Notes under the pieces: generated by a model
Database searches by the model: none
What the model saw: only the letters and a program-made list of their open reading frames with translations
Told to the model about the DNA's origin: nothing
Assembly (NCBI GenBank): GCA_963724405.1
Contig: CAVRUQ010000011.1
Location: 186,001-250,000 of the forward strand
Direction: 5' to 3'
Origin: CAVQBJ01 sp963724405
GTDB taxonomy: Bacteria; Actinomycetota; Thermoleophilia; Solirubrobacterales; Solirubrobacteraceae
Length of the DNA: 64,000 nt
In this document: one piece after another, positions 50,745 through 59,909 of the stretch
Position numbering within the stretch: position 1 is the stretch's first letter
How the letters are laid out: every line of letters starts with the position of its first letter
Translations under genes and position numbers: made by a program

Positions 50745-52934
50745 CTATGCGGTCGCGACGAGCGGGCGCTCGTCGCTGTAGGTCTCGCCGCGCTCGGCCT
50801 TCTCGACGAGCGAGGCCGGCGGGGCGAAGCGCTCGCCGTACGTCGCGGCGAGCTCGCGGGCGCGAGCCACGAATCCGGGTAGGCCGCCCTCGTAGCCGTT
50901 GATGTACTGGAGCACGCCGCCGGTCCAGCCCGGAAACCCGATGCCGAAGATCGAGCCGATGTTCGCGTCGGCGACCGACTCGATCACCTTCTCGTCGAGG
51001 CACTTGACCGACTCGATCGACTCGATGAACAGCATCCGCTCCTTGAGGTCCTCGAACGGGATCTCGTGGTTGGTGCCGCCGAACGCATCCGCCAGGCCAC
51101 TCCACAGGCCGGTGCGCTTGCCGTCGGCGTACTCGTAGAAGCCCTTGCTCTCGAGCTTGCCCGGGCGATCGAACTCGTCGAGCATGCGGTCGATCACCTG
51201 CTCGGAGGGGTGGGAGTCCCAGCCGGTCCCGCTCGCCATCGCCGCCTTCGCCGCGTCGCGGATCTTGCGCATGAGCTTGAGGTTGAGCTCGTCGGACAGC
51301 TGCAGCACCGGCGCGGGGTAGCCGGCCTGAGAGGAGGCCTGCTCGATCGACGGCGCCGGGACGCCCTCGGTCAGCATCGCGATGCCCTCGTTGATGAACG
51401 TGCCGATCACGCGGCTCGTGAAGAAGCCGCGGCTGTCGTTGACGACGATCGGCGTCTTCTTGATCTGCCGCGCCAGGTCGAGCGCTCGGTAGAGGGTGTC
51501 CTCGCTCGTCTGCTCGCCCTTGATGATCTCCAGCAGGGGCATCTTGTCCACCGGCGAGAAGAAGTGCAGCCCGATGAAGTCAGCCGGCCGCGACACACCT
51601 TCGGCAAGGCCGGTGATCGGCAGCGTCGACGTGTTCGAGCCGAGCAGCGCGTCCTCGGCCAGGTGCGGCTCGATCTCGGCGAACACCTGCGCCTTGACCG
51701 CCGGGTCCTCGAACACGGCCTCGATGACGAGGTCCGCTCCCTGCGCGGCGGCCGGATCGTCGGTCGCCGTGATCCGCGCGAGCAGCGCGTCGGCCTTCTC
51801 CTGCGTGGTCCGTCCGCGCGCGAGCGCCTTCTCGACCAGGCCCTGCGAATACGCCTTGCCGCGGTCGGCCGCCTGGAGGGAGACGTCCTTGAGCACGACC
51901 TCGATGCCGGCCTTGGCGGACACGTAGGCGATCGCCGCGCCCATCATGCCGGCGCCGAGCACGACGACCTTCGTGGCCTGGAACGTCTCCAGTCCCTCGG
52001 GACGGTCGCGGTCGCCGCTGACCCGCTGCAGGTCGAAGAAGAACGCCTGGATCATGTTCTTGGCCACCTGGCCGGTGACGAGGTCGACGAAGTAGCGGCC
52101 CTCGATCTCGATCGCGCTGTCGAAGTCGACCTGGGCGCCCTCGACGGCCGCCGCCATGATGTGGTGCGGCGCGGGGTAGTTGGCGCCCTTGAGCTGCTTG
52201 CGCAGGTTGGCCGGGAACGCCGGGAGGTTCATGGCCAGGGCCGGGGTCGAGGGCGTGCCGCCCGGGATCTTGTAGCCCTTGGCGTCCCACGGCTGGACCG
52301 CCTCGGGGTTCGCGGCGATCCACGCCTTCGCCGCCGGGATGAGCTCCTCCGGCGTGGCCACCATCGCGTCGACAAGGCCGATCTCGAGCGCCTTGGCGGG
52401 ACGGTGGCGGGTGCCCTGCATGAGCACCTGCATGAGCGCGTTGACGATCCCGAGCTTGCGCACGCAGCGCACGACGCCGCCGGCGCCTGGCAGCAGCCCG
52501 AGCATCACCTCGGGCTGACCGATCTCGATCCTGGAGTCGTCGACCACGATCCGGTGGTGCGTGGCCAGGGCGATCTCCAGGCCGCCGCCGAGCGCCGAGC
52601 CGTTGACGGCCGCCACGACCGGCTTGCCGAGCGTCTCCAGCCGGCGCAGCTGGCCCTTGATCGTGCGCAGCCCGGCGAGGATCTCCTCGCTGTGCTCGCG
52701 GTCGGCGCGGCGCAGGTCGTTGAGGTCGCCGCCAGCGAAGAACGTCTTCTTCGCCGACGTGATGATGACCCCGGCGATCTCCTCGCGCTCGGCCTCGAGG
52801 CGGTCGACGGTGGCGCCCATCGAGGCGACGTACGCCTCGTTCATCGTGTTCGCGGACTGATTGGGGTCGTCGAGGGTGAGGATGACGACACCGTCGTCGT
52901 CGCGCTCCCAGCGGATCGTGCTCTGCTCACTCAT
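50745..52934 (-). CDS. FadB-like fatty-acid oxidation bifunctional protein (enoyl-CoA hydratase / 3-hydroxyacyl-CoA dehydrogenase)
   Basis: 729 residues. The N-terminal crotonase domain has FFAGGDLNDL and NGSALGGGLEIALA with the oxyanion-hole residues. The middle NAD-binding domain begins VVLGAGMMGAAIAY, and the HxxxP signature is LHFFSPVDKMPLLEI. A C-terminal 3HCDH domain follows. It hydrates enoyl-CoA and oxidises 3-hydroxyacyl-CoA in beta-oxidation. AGGAG lies 9 nt before the ATG. It follows the thiolase gene after 47 nt, forming a fadA-fadB operon. Confidence 0.95.
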   Translation of the reverse strand: MSEQSTIRWERDDDGVVILTLDDPNQSANTMNEAYVASMGATVDRLEAEREEIAGVIITSAKKTFFAGGDLNDLRRADREHSEEILAGLRTIKGQLRRLETLGKPVVAAVNGSALGGGLEIALATHHRIVVDDSRIEIGQPEVMLGLLPGAGGVVRCVRKLGIVNALMQVLMQGTRHRPAKALEIGLVDAMVATPEELIPAAKAWIAANPEAVQPWDAKGYKIPGGTPSTPALAMNLPAFPANLRKQLKGANYPAPHHIMAAAVEGAQVDFDSAIEIEGRYFVDLVTGQVAKNMIQAFFFDLQRVSGDRDRPEGLETFQATKVVVLGAGMMGAAIAYVSAKAGIEVVLKDVSLQAADRGKAYSQGLVEKALARGRTTQEKADALLARITATDDPAAAQGADLVIEAVFEDPAVKAQVFAEIEPHLAEDALLGSNTSTLPITGLAEGVSRPADFIGLHFFSPVDKMPLLEIIKGEQTSEDTLYRALDLARQIKKTPIVVNDSRGFFTSRVIGTFINEGIAMLTEGVPAPSIEQASSQAGYPAPVLQLSDELNLKLMRKIRDAAKAAMASGTGWDSHPSEQVIDRMLDEFDRPGKLESKGFYEYADGKRTGLWSGLADAFGGTNHEIPFEDLKERMLFIESIESVKCLDEKVIESVADANIGSIFGIGFPGWTGGVLQYINGYEGGLPGFVARARELAATYGERFAPPASLVEKAERGETYSDERPLVATA

Positions 52935-52981
52935 GGTGGGTGGCTCCTGGGGTGAAAGGGGGTGGGAGGGAGGGCGGCGGA

Positions 52982-54199
52982 CTAGAGGCGCTCGACGACG
53001 GTGGCGATGCCCATGCCGCCGCCGACGCACAGCGTGGCGAGGCCGTAGCGACCGTCGCGGCGCTCGAGCTCGTCGATGAGGGTCCCGAGGATCATGCCGC
53101 CCGTCGCTCCGAGCGGATGCCCCATCGCGATCGCGCCGCCGTTCACGTTGACCTTCTCGAGATCGAGATTCATGTCCTTGACAAAACGGAGCACGACGGC
53201 GGCGAACGCCTCGTTGATCTCGACGAGATCGAGGTCCTCGACCGTCAGGCCGGCCTTCGCCAGGGCCTTGCGGCTGGCGGGCGCCGGGCCGGTGAGCATG
53301 ATCGTCGGGTCGGCCCCCGATACGGCGGTGGCCAGGATGCGGGCGCGCGGCTTCAGCCCGAGCTCATCGCCCGTCTCGGCGTTGCCGATCGCGAGCAGCG
53401 AGGCGCCGTCGACGATGCCCGACGAGTTGCCCGGGGTGTGGACGTGGTGGATCTTCTCGACCCAGTGGTACTTCTGCAGGGCCACGGCGTCGAAGCCGCC
53501 CATCTCGCCCATCGCCTCGAACGAGGGCTTCAGCCCGCCGAGCGTCTCGACGGTCGTGCCCGGGCGGATGAACTCGTCGTTGTCGAGCACGACGTGGTCG
53601 TTGATGTCCTTGACGGGGACGACCGAGTTGGCGAAGCGGCCCGCCTCGCGCGCGGCGGCGGCGCGCTCCTGCGAGCGGGCGGCGTAGGCGTCGACGTCCT
53701 CGCGGCTGAACTCCTCGATCGTGGCGATGAGGTCGGCGCTGATGCCCTGCGGCACGAAGGAGGTGTCATACGCCGTCTCGGGGTCCATCGCCCAGGCACC
53801 GCCGTCGGTGCCCATCGGGACGCGCGACATCGACTCGACGCCGCCGGCGAAGACGAGGTCCTCCCAGCCGGAAGCGACCTTCTGGGCGGCGATGTTGACG
53901 GCCTCCAGGCCGGAGGCGCAGAAGCGGTTGAGCTGCACGCCGGCGACGGTGTCGGGCAGTCCGGCCTTGATCGCCGCGGTCTTGGCGATGTCGGCGCCCT
54001 GGTCGCCCACCGGGGTGACGCAGCCGAGGACGACGTCGTCGACCCGCGACGGGTCGAGCGTGTCGTTGCGAACGAGCATCTCGTGCATCAGGCCGACGAC
54101 GAGATCGACCGGCTTGGTCGTGTGCAGCGACCCGTTGTGCTTGCCCTTGCCGCGCGGCGTGCGAATCGCGTCGAACACGAGCGCCTCAGTCGTAGCCAT
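52982..54199 (-). CDS. fadA: Acetyl-CoA C-acyltransferase (thiolase)
   Basis: 405 residues. Catalytic Cys in LNRFCASGLEAVN (about residue 90), GGAIAMGHPLGATG with the His, and the C-terminal Cys in CVGGGMGIA. It cleaves 3-ketoacyl-CoA in the last step of beta-oxidation. The start has AGGAG directly upstream. A TACACT -10 box and an abutting palindrome (54306-54324) lie 107-131 nt upstream, so a TetR repressor probably controls the operon. Confidence 0.95.
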   Translation of the reverse strand: MATTEALVFDAIRTPRGKGKHNGSLHTTKPVDLVVGLMHEMLVRNDTLDPSRVDDVVLGCVTPVGDQGADIAKTAAIKAGLPDTVAGVQLNRFCASGLEAVNIAAQKVASGWEDLVFAGGVESMSRVPMGTDGGAWAMDPETAYDTSFVPQGISADLIATIEEFSREDVDAYAARSQERAAAAREAGRFANSVVPVKDINDHVVLDNDEFIRPGTTVETLGGLKPSFEAMGEMGGFDAVALQKYHWVEKIHHVHTPGNSSGIVDGASLLAIGNAETGDELGLKPRARILATAVSGADPTIMLTGPAPASRKALAKAGLTVEDLDLVEINEAFAAVVLRFVKDMNLDLEKVNVNGGAIAMGHPLGATGGMILGTLIDELERRDGRYGLATLCVGGGMGIATVVERL

Positions 54200-54305
54200 G
54201 CTCCTCGGACTCCTATCGTCGATGTCGGACCCCGGAGCCTGGTGGCCCGGGGCACAGGGTGATCGCCGCGCGCGGCGCCGGGCTGAACGGTAGCGCCGCT
54301 CGGCA

Positions 54306-54324
54306 GTCGGACACTCTGTCCGAC
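54306..54324. promoter_or_regulatory. Fad-regulon operator (GTCGGACA-CTC-TGTCCGAC)
   Basis: A perfect 8-3-8 dyad immediately downstream of the minus-strand -10 box TACACT (54325-54330). Its core GACAC-N2-TGTC is shared with the dyad at 55381, as expected for one repressor. A small dyad GTATT-C-AATAC (54328-54338) overlaps the -10. Confidence 0.6.
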
Positions 54325-54355
54325 AGTGTATTCAATACGGTCGGCGCGCGTCGGC

Positions 54356-55282
54356 TCAGCGCGCGCTGTGCACCTCCTCGGCCTCCCCCCGGGCGGGCGC
54401 GAGCTGCGGAGCGCCGGGGGCGGGCGGGAGACTCGGCTCCGACTGTGACGCGCGCAGCTCGTAGCCGGCCCGGACGTTCTCGTCGGGCTGGAAGAGCACC
54501 CGATCGGCCTTGATCGCGTGGCCGATCGCCTCGGCCGCGCGACGCGGCAGCAGTTGCGTGAACCGGTTGAGCGGCTTGACCGACTTCGGCACCCACACGT
54601 CGACCGTGCCGTGCTGGAGCGCCTCGACGATCGCGTCGGCGACGTCGGTCGGTGCGAGCGTCTTCACCCCGCGCGTCTGCGGTAGGCCGGCGCCGAGCTC
54701 GGTGGCCACGACCGACGGCATCACGTAGCTGAGGTTGATGTGCGCGCCCATGAGTTTCATCTCGCCCCGCACGGACTCGGTGAGGCCGATCACGGCGTGC
54801 TTGCTGGCCGAGTACGTCGCGCCGCCGGGGGTGCCCACCTTGCCCGCCTGGGAGGCGATGTTGACGATGTGCCCCCGGTCGCGCGGCAGCATCCGCTCGA
54901 GCGCGAGCTTCGTGCCGAAGATGACGCCGTGCACGTTGATGTCCATGATCCGCCGCGCCGTGGCGTCGTCCTCCTCGGTGAAGCGGTGCAGCGGCATGAT
55001 GCCGGCGTTGTTGACGAGCACGTCGATCGGGCCGAGCTGCTGCTCGACCGTGTCGAGGAACGCCGCGAACGACGCCCGATCGGTGACGTCGAGGCGTCCG
55101 CCGTACGTGTTCATCGGCGACAGCTCGCCCGCGGTCTGGGCCGCCAGCTCGCCGTCCAGGTCGCCGATCGCGACCTTCATCCCGGCGCCGAGCAGGGCCG
55201 CGGCCGTCGCTCGGCCGATCCCACGCGCGCCGCCCGTCACTACCGCCGTCTCACCAGCAAGAACACGCGCCTCTTTGGCCAC
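54356..55282 (-). CDS. SDR oxidoreductase of the beta-oxidation locus
   Basis: 308 residues. Cofactor motif TGGARGIGRA, NNAG, active-site Ser in NIASQAG and YSASK. The Pro/Ala/Glu-rich C-terminal tail of about 40 residues is longer than usual. The start is GTG 55282 with AGGAG 5 nt upstream; GTG 55288 overlaps that site. A TATAGT -10 box (55403-55408) and a GACAC-N2-TGTC operator lie upstream. Its substrate is unknown, but shared operators tie it to fatty-acid breakdown. Confidence 0.88.
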   Translation of the reverse strand: MAKEARVLAGETAVVTGGARGIGRATAAALLGAGMKVAIGDLDGELAAQTAGELSPMNTYGGRLDVTDRASFAAFLDTVEQQLGPIDVLVNNAGIMPLHRFTEEDDATARRIMDINVHGVIFGTKLALERMLPRDRGHIVNIASQAGKVGTPGGATYSASKHAVIGLTESVRGEMKLMGAHINLSYVMPSVVATELGAGLPQTRGVKTLAPTDVADAIVEALQHGTVDVWVPKSVKPLNRFTQLLPRRAAEAIGHAIKADRVLFQPDENVRAGYELRASQSEPSLPPAPGAPQLAPARGEAEEVHSAR

Positions 55283-55380
55283 GACCACTCCTCATGCTCG
55301 GGGATCACCGATCCGATCGAGCGCCGTCTGCCGGGCGTGTCGGGTGCGAGACGAGTCGCGCCCGGGCGGGCTCCGTGACC

Positions 55381-55391
55381 GACACGGTGTC
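55381..55391. promoter_or_regulatory. Fad-regulon operator (GACAC-G-GTGTC)
   Basis: A perfect dyad 11 bp downstream of the minus-strand -10 box TATAGT (55403-55408) of the SDR gene. It matches the GACAC-N2-TGTC core of the fadA operator in sequence and in its position just after the -10. Confidence 0.55.
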
Positions 55392-55424
55392 TGACGCGGC
55401 GACTATACAGCGCCGGCGCCGCCG

Positions 55425-55442
55425 ACTGGCCAGACAGCCAGT
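55425..55442. promoter_or_regulatory. Second palindrome (ACTGGC-CAGACA-GCCAGT)
   Basis: A perfect 6-6-6 dyad near the -35 position of the SDR promoter, 27 nt before the TetR gene's stop. It may be a further repressor or activator site. Confidence 0.4.
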
Positions 55443-55468
55443 TTGCGGGTGGGGCGCGGTGGCGACCG

Positions 55469-56098
55469 TCACCCGGAGGCATGCATCGCGGCCCACATCG
55501 TGCGCGCAAGGCTGGCCGACAGGTGCTCGTCGCCGCCGCCGTCGTCGGAGGCGATGTGCTCGGTGACGACCCGCTCGGCACCCCAGGCGATGAGCCGCGC
55601 CGTCACGTCGCAGTCGAGGTCGCGCGGGACGCGTCCGGCGCGGCGGTCCCGCTCCAGGCGCTCGCGCAGGGCGTCGGCAAAGCGGTCGACGCGCTCGCGC
55701 CAGAACTCCGCGACCTCCGCGTCGTAGGCCGCCACCTCGGCGAGCGCGGCGAGCGTGTCGGCGTGGCTGCGGTAGTGGCCGAGCATCCGCGCGACCGCGC
55801 GCGTGAGCGCGTCCAGCCCCGCCGCGTCGCCGTCGGCCCACTCCTCCGGCCGCGGGAACATGTCGCCGATGTCGCCGGTCGCCGACTCGGTCAGGCGCAT
55901 GAGCAGCGCCGACTTGTCGGGGAAGTGCACGTAGAACGTCGAGCGCGCGATCTGCGCCTCGTCGGCGATGCGCTGCACGCCGAGCGAGGTGAAGCTCTCG
56001 CCCTCGGCGAGGAGGCGCTCGACCGCCTCGAACACGCGCTGCTCGACCGCCTCGCGTCGGAGGCGGCCGGAGCTCGGCTTGCGGGTGACCGAGGGCAT
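55469..56098 (-). CDS. TetR-family regulator, probable repressor of the beta-oxidation genes
   Basis: 209 residues. Helix-turn-helix VQRIADEAQIARSTFYVHFPDKSALL at about residues 41-66, followed by an all-helical ligand-binding domain. It lies directly upstream of the SDR and fadA-fadB genes on the same strand, with matching palindromes in front of both. By analogy with FadR-type TetR proteins it is likely to be released by an acyl-CoA. This is inference from position and operators. Confidence 0.88.
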   Translation of the reverse strand: MPSVTRKPSSGRLRREAVEQRVFEAVERLLAEGESFTSLGVQRIADEAQIARSTFYVHFPDKSALLMRLTESATGDIGDMFPRPEEWADGDAAGLDALTRAVARMLGHYRSHADTLAALAEVAAYDAEVAEFWRERVDRFADALRERLERDRRAGRVPRDLDCDVTARLIAWGAERVVTEHIASDDGGGDEHLSASLARTMWAAMHASG

Positions 56099-56170
56099 CG
56101 GGTGTGAGCGTAACCGAGGGCGCGGGGGGCGGCGCGGGGCTGGGCCGCCACCGCGCCGTCACCTCCTGTG

Positions 56171-58837
56171 TCAAGCGCGTGCGAGCACGAGCGTCAGCGC
56201 GACGGCGGAGCCGCTGTTGTTCGCCGGACCCTGGGGCGTCAGCACGACGCGGTAGGTGCCCGGTGGCAGGAGGTGGCCGTGGATCCTGGTCGGCAGCCCG
56301 AGGCGGCCCGCGCCGGCCGGCAGGCCGTTGCGCACGACGCTCGCCACCGTGACGAACACGGTGCAGCGCTTCGCCCGCTTTCGCGCGGCGCCCGTCAGGC
56401 ACCCCTTGGCGGTGCGGTGGCCCTTCGTGGCGCGCTGCAGCTGCAGCGTCACGCCGCCGGGGCTCGAGAGGGTGAAGGAGAGCGACCGGCCGTTGGCGGC
56501 GAGCTTCAGGGCGCCGAGGCGCGGGGCGGGCGGGGCGGAGGGCGGGTTCGGCGGCGGGGTGTGGGTGCCCGCGCCCGTCCCGCCGGGCGTCGACGGGGTC
56601 GACGGGGTCGGGGTGGGCGGCGAGGCCGCGGGCGGGGCCGACTGGCCGGGTGCGTAGGTGACGACGCCGCTCTGCTCGGAGTCGACGACGACCGCGTCGG
56701 GCAGTTGGTCGGCCGGGTTGACGTCGGCGGTGACCTCCAACCTGAGTGTCGTGCCGACATCGGCGTCCGTCGGGACGTATTCGGCGCTCGTGGCGCCGGC
56801 GATCGGCGAGCAGTCGTTGCCCTGACCGTCGCATTGCAACCACTGTCGCGACCAGTAAGTGGCCGGGCTCGCCCAGGTGCCGACGTTGCCGACGATCGTC
56901 GCGCCTTTGTACGCGCTCCCGCCCTGTAGATGGCCGCCCATGAGCACGCCTCCGACATGGGCGTTCGCGCTCAGGCTCGGCGAGCTCAGCGCCATGGCCG
57001 GCAGCGGGATGATCGGATTGGTCGCGCCGGAGATGAGCGGGAAGCTCTGGCCGTACTGGTTCTCCGCGCTGACCTCGACCTCGATCGTGGTCGCGTCATC
57101 GGCGGAGGTGAGCGTGTAGGTCGAGTTGGTGGCGCCGGGGATCTCGGCGCAGTTCGCGCCGTTGCCGTCGCATCGCAGCCACTGGTAGATGATGACGCTG
57201 CCGGCGGGATTGAAGTACCAGCCGCCGTTGCCGCCGGCCTGGCCGGCGGGCGCGGCGAGCGTGTCGCCCTCGGTGGGGAGGAAGACGTCCCCCGACGGGT
57301 CGGTGATCTCGGGCGCGTCCTGCTGATTCGTGCCCGGCAGCGGTCCCGGCGCGGCGCCCACGGTGCCGGCCACGACCGAGCTCGCCGTGTACGGAACCTT
57401 GGGGAAGCTCGGAAAGTCGTTGGAGGCCGTGACGACCTCACGGATGTAGTGACCCTGATCGGCGGGCGCCAGGGTGTAGGTCTGATCGCTCGCCCCGCTG
57501 ATGTCGCTGCAGCTGCCGGCTGACGATGAGGTGCATCGCTGCCACTGCCAGCTGTAGTCGATCGTCGGGGTCCCGCTCCAGTTGCCAGCGGTGCCGATCA
57601 GCTGCGTGCCGACGTCGAGCTGCAGGATTCCGGCCGCGAGCCAGCTCGGCAGGTCGGCCGGCTTGCCGTCGTTCGACGGCGGCTGGAACGTGAGCGAGTA
57701 ACCGCCGTTGTTTTCGGTGCCAGCGAGCAGCGTGCCGGGCACATTGGTGAAGGTCGACAGGCCCCAGATGATCGGGTTGGTGATGCTGAAGCCGGTGCTC
57801 GTGACGTTGCGCCAGACCGGCGTGCCCGGCACCTGCAGTGACTTGCCGCCGGTACCGGGAATGGTGACGTTCGACACCGTTCCCACCCACAGCCCGTCGC
57901 TCGTCGCGACGTAGAGGCGCGTCTGGCTCTGCCCGCTGAACTCCTGGATCGCGTGGACCGTTGGCGTCGAGCCCCCGCCGAACGGCTCGTTGCTGCCGTC
58001 GGCGTCGATCGACTGCCACGTGGTGCCGCCGTCGATCGAGCGGTAGATGCCGTCGCTCCCGGTCTCGGCGTAGTAGATCAGGGGGTTCCCGCTGTCCTGC
58101 ACGATCCCGAGCGTGACCGCCGACTCGGGGATGCCGTCGCTGGAGAGCATCCACGTCGAGCCGGAGTCGGTCGAGCGGAAGATCCCGTCGCTCGTGGCCG
58201 CCCACACGAAGGGACCGATGCTGGCGAAGCTCCACACGGTCAGGCCGTCCTCGGGCATGCCGTTGTCGGGGGCGGGCGGCTGCCATGTCTGGCCGTCGTC
58301 GGTGCTGCGGTAGACGCCCTCGGACACGGTGCCGGCGAGCATCGCGCCGGTGACGGAGATCACGGTCTGGACGGGGTTGTTCAGCCTCGTCGGATGCTGG
58401 GGGTCGGTCTCGGCGCCCTGGGCCAGCGGCGACCACGACCCACCGGGGGAGATCGAATCGGGCGCCGACCACAGCCCGCCCGACGTCGCGGCGACGATGT
58501 TCCCGCCCGAGGTGTACAGCTGGTAGATGTCGAGCGAATCGGAGTTCAGGCCGCTCGAGAACTGCGACCAGGTCACGCCGTCGTTGACGCTCTTCCACAC
58601 CCCGGCTCCCTCGGTGCCGGCGTAGATCGTCGTCGGCGGGGTGCCGGTCGCGTACGTGCGGACCCAGCTCGGGTTCTGGATCGCGGGAAGGCCGTTGTCG
58701 CTCAGTCCGGCGAGCTGGGACCAGCTGCTGAGGCCGGCGTGGGCGGGAGCTGCGGTGAGCGCGAGGGCGCCGGCCGTGAGCACGGCGAGGGCGGCCAGGA
58801 GTGCGTGGCGGGGGAGTGTGGTGACGCGGGATCGCAT
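56171..58837 (-). CDS. Large secreted Asp-box beta-propeller protein with Ig-like repeats
   Basis: 888 residues. Signal peptide ending PAHA (about residue 34). Residues about 35-400 contain Asp-box repeats STDDGQTW, STDSGSTW, SIDGGTTW and SVNDGVTW, typical of sialidase/sortilin-like propellers. Three Ig-like repeats follow with the pattern W-Q-W-x-RC and YTLxxAD (for example IIYQWLRCDGNGANC), a domain common in Solirubrobacterales secreted proteins. A Pro/Thr linker and a final beta domain complete it. It probably binds surface glycans or protein. No catalytic residues are identified. A near-consensus promoter precedes it. Confidence 0.85.
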   Translation of the reverse strand: MRSRVTTLPRHALLAALAVLTAGALALTAAPAHAGLSSWSQLAGLSDNGLPAIQNPSWVRTYATGTPPTTIYAGTEGAGVWKSVNDGVTWSQFSSGLNSDSLDIYQLYTSGGNIVAATSGGLWSAPDSISPGGSWSPLAQGAETDPQHPTRLNNPVQTVISVTGAMLAGTVSEGVYRSTDDGQTWQPPAPDNGMPEDGLTVWSFASIGPFVWAATSDGIFRSTDSGSTWMLSSDGIPESAVTLGIVQDSGNPLIYYAETGSDGIYRSIDGGTTWQSIDADGSNEPFGGGSTPTVHAIQEFSGQSQTRLYVATSDGLWVGTVSNVTIPGTGGKSLQVPGTPVWRNVTSTGFSITNPIIWGLSTFTNVPGTLLAGTENNGGYSLTFQPPSNDGKPADLPSWLAAGILQLDVGTQLIGTAGNWSGTPTIDYSWQWQRCTSSSAGSCSDISGASDQTYTLAPADQGHYIREVVTASNDFPSFPKVPYTASSVVAGTVGAAPGPLPGTNQQDAPEITDPSGDVFLPTEGDTLAAPAGQAGGNGGWYFNPAGSVIIYQWLRCDGNGANCAEIPGATNSTYTLTSADDATTIEVEVSAENQYGQSFPLISGATNPIIPLPAMALSSPSLSANAHVGGVLMGGHLQGGSAYKGATIVGNVGTWASPATYWSRQWLQCDGQGNDCSPIAGATSAEYVPTDADVGTTLRLEVTADVNPADQLPDAVVVDSEQSGVVTYAPGQSAPPAASPPTPTPSTPSTPGGTGAGTHTPPPNPPSAPPAPRLGALKLAANGRSLSFTLSSPGGVTLQLQRATKGHRTAKGCLTGAARKRAKRCTVFVTVASVVRNGLPAGAGRLGLPTRIHGHLLPPGTYRVVLTPQGPANNSGSAVALTLVLARA

Positions 58838-58845
58838 GACCAGCG

Positions 58846-58874
58846 ACGGTAGGTGCGCCCCGTACGCCGGTCAA
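58846..58874 (-). promoter_or_regulatory. Promoter TTGACC-N17-TACCGT of the propeller gene
   Basis: On the minus strand, TTGACC (58874-58869) and TACCGT (58851-58846) have an exact 17-bp spacer. The ATG at 58837 is 8 nt after the -10, so the mRNA is probably leaderless. This is the best housekeeping-type promoter in the window. Confidence 0.7.
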
Positions 58875-58907
58875 CGAAACTGACACTAGGTCGGGACTCG
58901 GGCGGGA

Positions 58908-59441
58908 CGGCGGTGTCAGGCGCGTCCGCCGGGTGCCGGGCCGGGGCGGGCGGGCGCGGTCCGCGGCGCGTCCGCCGGGCTCCGGGACGGGCCGGGACCG
59001 GGCGCGGTGGGGGCGGTCGGGCGCGAACTTTGGTCGATCTTGTTTGCTGGTGAGAGAAGATCGACCAAACTTCGACGGCGGAAGCCCGAGGCGCGCCGCG
59101 CGCGACCCGCCCGCGCCCGCCGGTCGACCCGCGCCGCGGCCGCCCGCGCCGCGCCCGCCCGCGACCCGCGCCGCGGTGCGCCGCGGCCGCCCGCGCCGCG
59201 CCCGCCGGTCGACCCGCGCCGAGGCGCGCCGCGCGCCCCTCCCGTCCAGGGCTTGGCCCCGACCCGCGCCCGCCGGTCGATCCGCGCCGAGGCGCGCCGC
59301 GCGCCCCTCCCGTCCAGGGCTTGGCCCCGACCCGCGCCCGCCGGTCGATCCGCGCCGAGGCGCGCCGCGCGCCCCTCCCGTCCAGGGCCTGGCCCCCGCC
59401 CCGCCCCCCCGAGCCCCGCCCCCGCCCCCCGGCCCCTCACC
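58908..59441. repeat. Tandem duplication, copy 1 (534 bp)
   Basis: It begins CGGCGGTGTCAGG and is followed at once by copy 2. Identity to copy 2 is complete over roughly the first 340 bp, including an AT-richer hairpin. Its last part has three copies of a 68-bp subrepeat (starting about 59221, 59289 and 59357). Confidence 0.85.
59029..59069. repeat. AT-rich hairpin in copy 1
   Basis: TTTGGTCGATCTT and AAGATCGACCAAA make a perfect 13-bp stem with a 15-nt loop. Its base composition (about half A+T) contrasts sharply with the GC-dominated flanks. It could be a terminator, a REP-like element or a protein-binding site. Confidence 0.7.
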
Positions 59442-59909
59442 CGGCGGTGTCAGGCGCGTCCGCCGGGTGCCGGGCCGGGGCGGGCGGGCGCGGTCCGCGG
59501 CGCGTCCGCCGGGCTCCGGGACGGGCCGGGACCGGGCGCGGTGGGGGCGGTCGGGCGCGAACTTTGGTCGATCTTGTTTGCTGGTGAGAGAAGATCGACC
59601 AAACTTCGACGGCGGAAGCCCGAGGCGCGCCGCGCGCGACCCGCCCGCGCCCGCCGGTCGACCCGCGCCGCGGCCGCCCGCGCCGCGCCCGCCCGCGACC
59701 CGCGCCGCGGTGCGCCGCGGCCGCCCGCGCCGCGCCCGCCGGTCGACCCGCGCCGAGGCGCGCCGCGCGCCCCTCCCGTCCAGGGCTCGGCCCCGACCCG
59801 CGCCCGCCGGTCGATCCGCGCCGAGGCGCGCCGCGCGCCCCTCCCGTCCAGGGCCTTGCCCCCGCCCCGCCCCCCCCGAGCCCCGTCCCCGCCCCCGGCC
59901 CCTCACCCC
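59442..59909. repeat. Tandem duplication, copy 2 (about 468 bp)
   Basis: It starts with the same CGGCGGTGTCAGG, 534 bp after copy 1, and has two rather than three 68-bp subrepeats (about 59755 and 59823), which accounts for its shorter length. Its end reaches the stop codon of the iron-transporter ATPase gene. Confidence 0.85.
59563..59603. repeat. AT-rich hairpin in copy 2
   Basis: Exact repeat of the 13-bp stem and 15-nt loop of copy 1. It is 340-300 nt beyond the stop of the ATPase gene, consistent with transcript termination or processing downstream of the iron-transport operon. Confidence 0.7.

Larger units (their letters stand above)
58838..59902. other. 1.07-kb intergenic region made of a tandem duplication
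   Basis: Between the end of the iron-transporter ATPase gene and the start of the propeller gene. Frames on both strands are open only because of extreme GC bias and repeat in each copy. Apart from the propeller promoter, I see no gene in it. Confidence 0.6.

Noticed and set aside
58908..59909. CRISPR array
   Set aside because: The repeats are long, adjacent and without unique spacers, and no cas gene is present.
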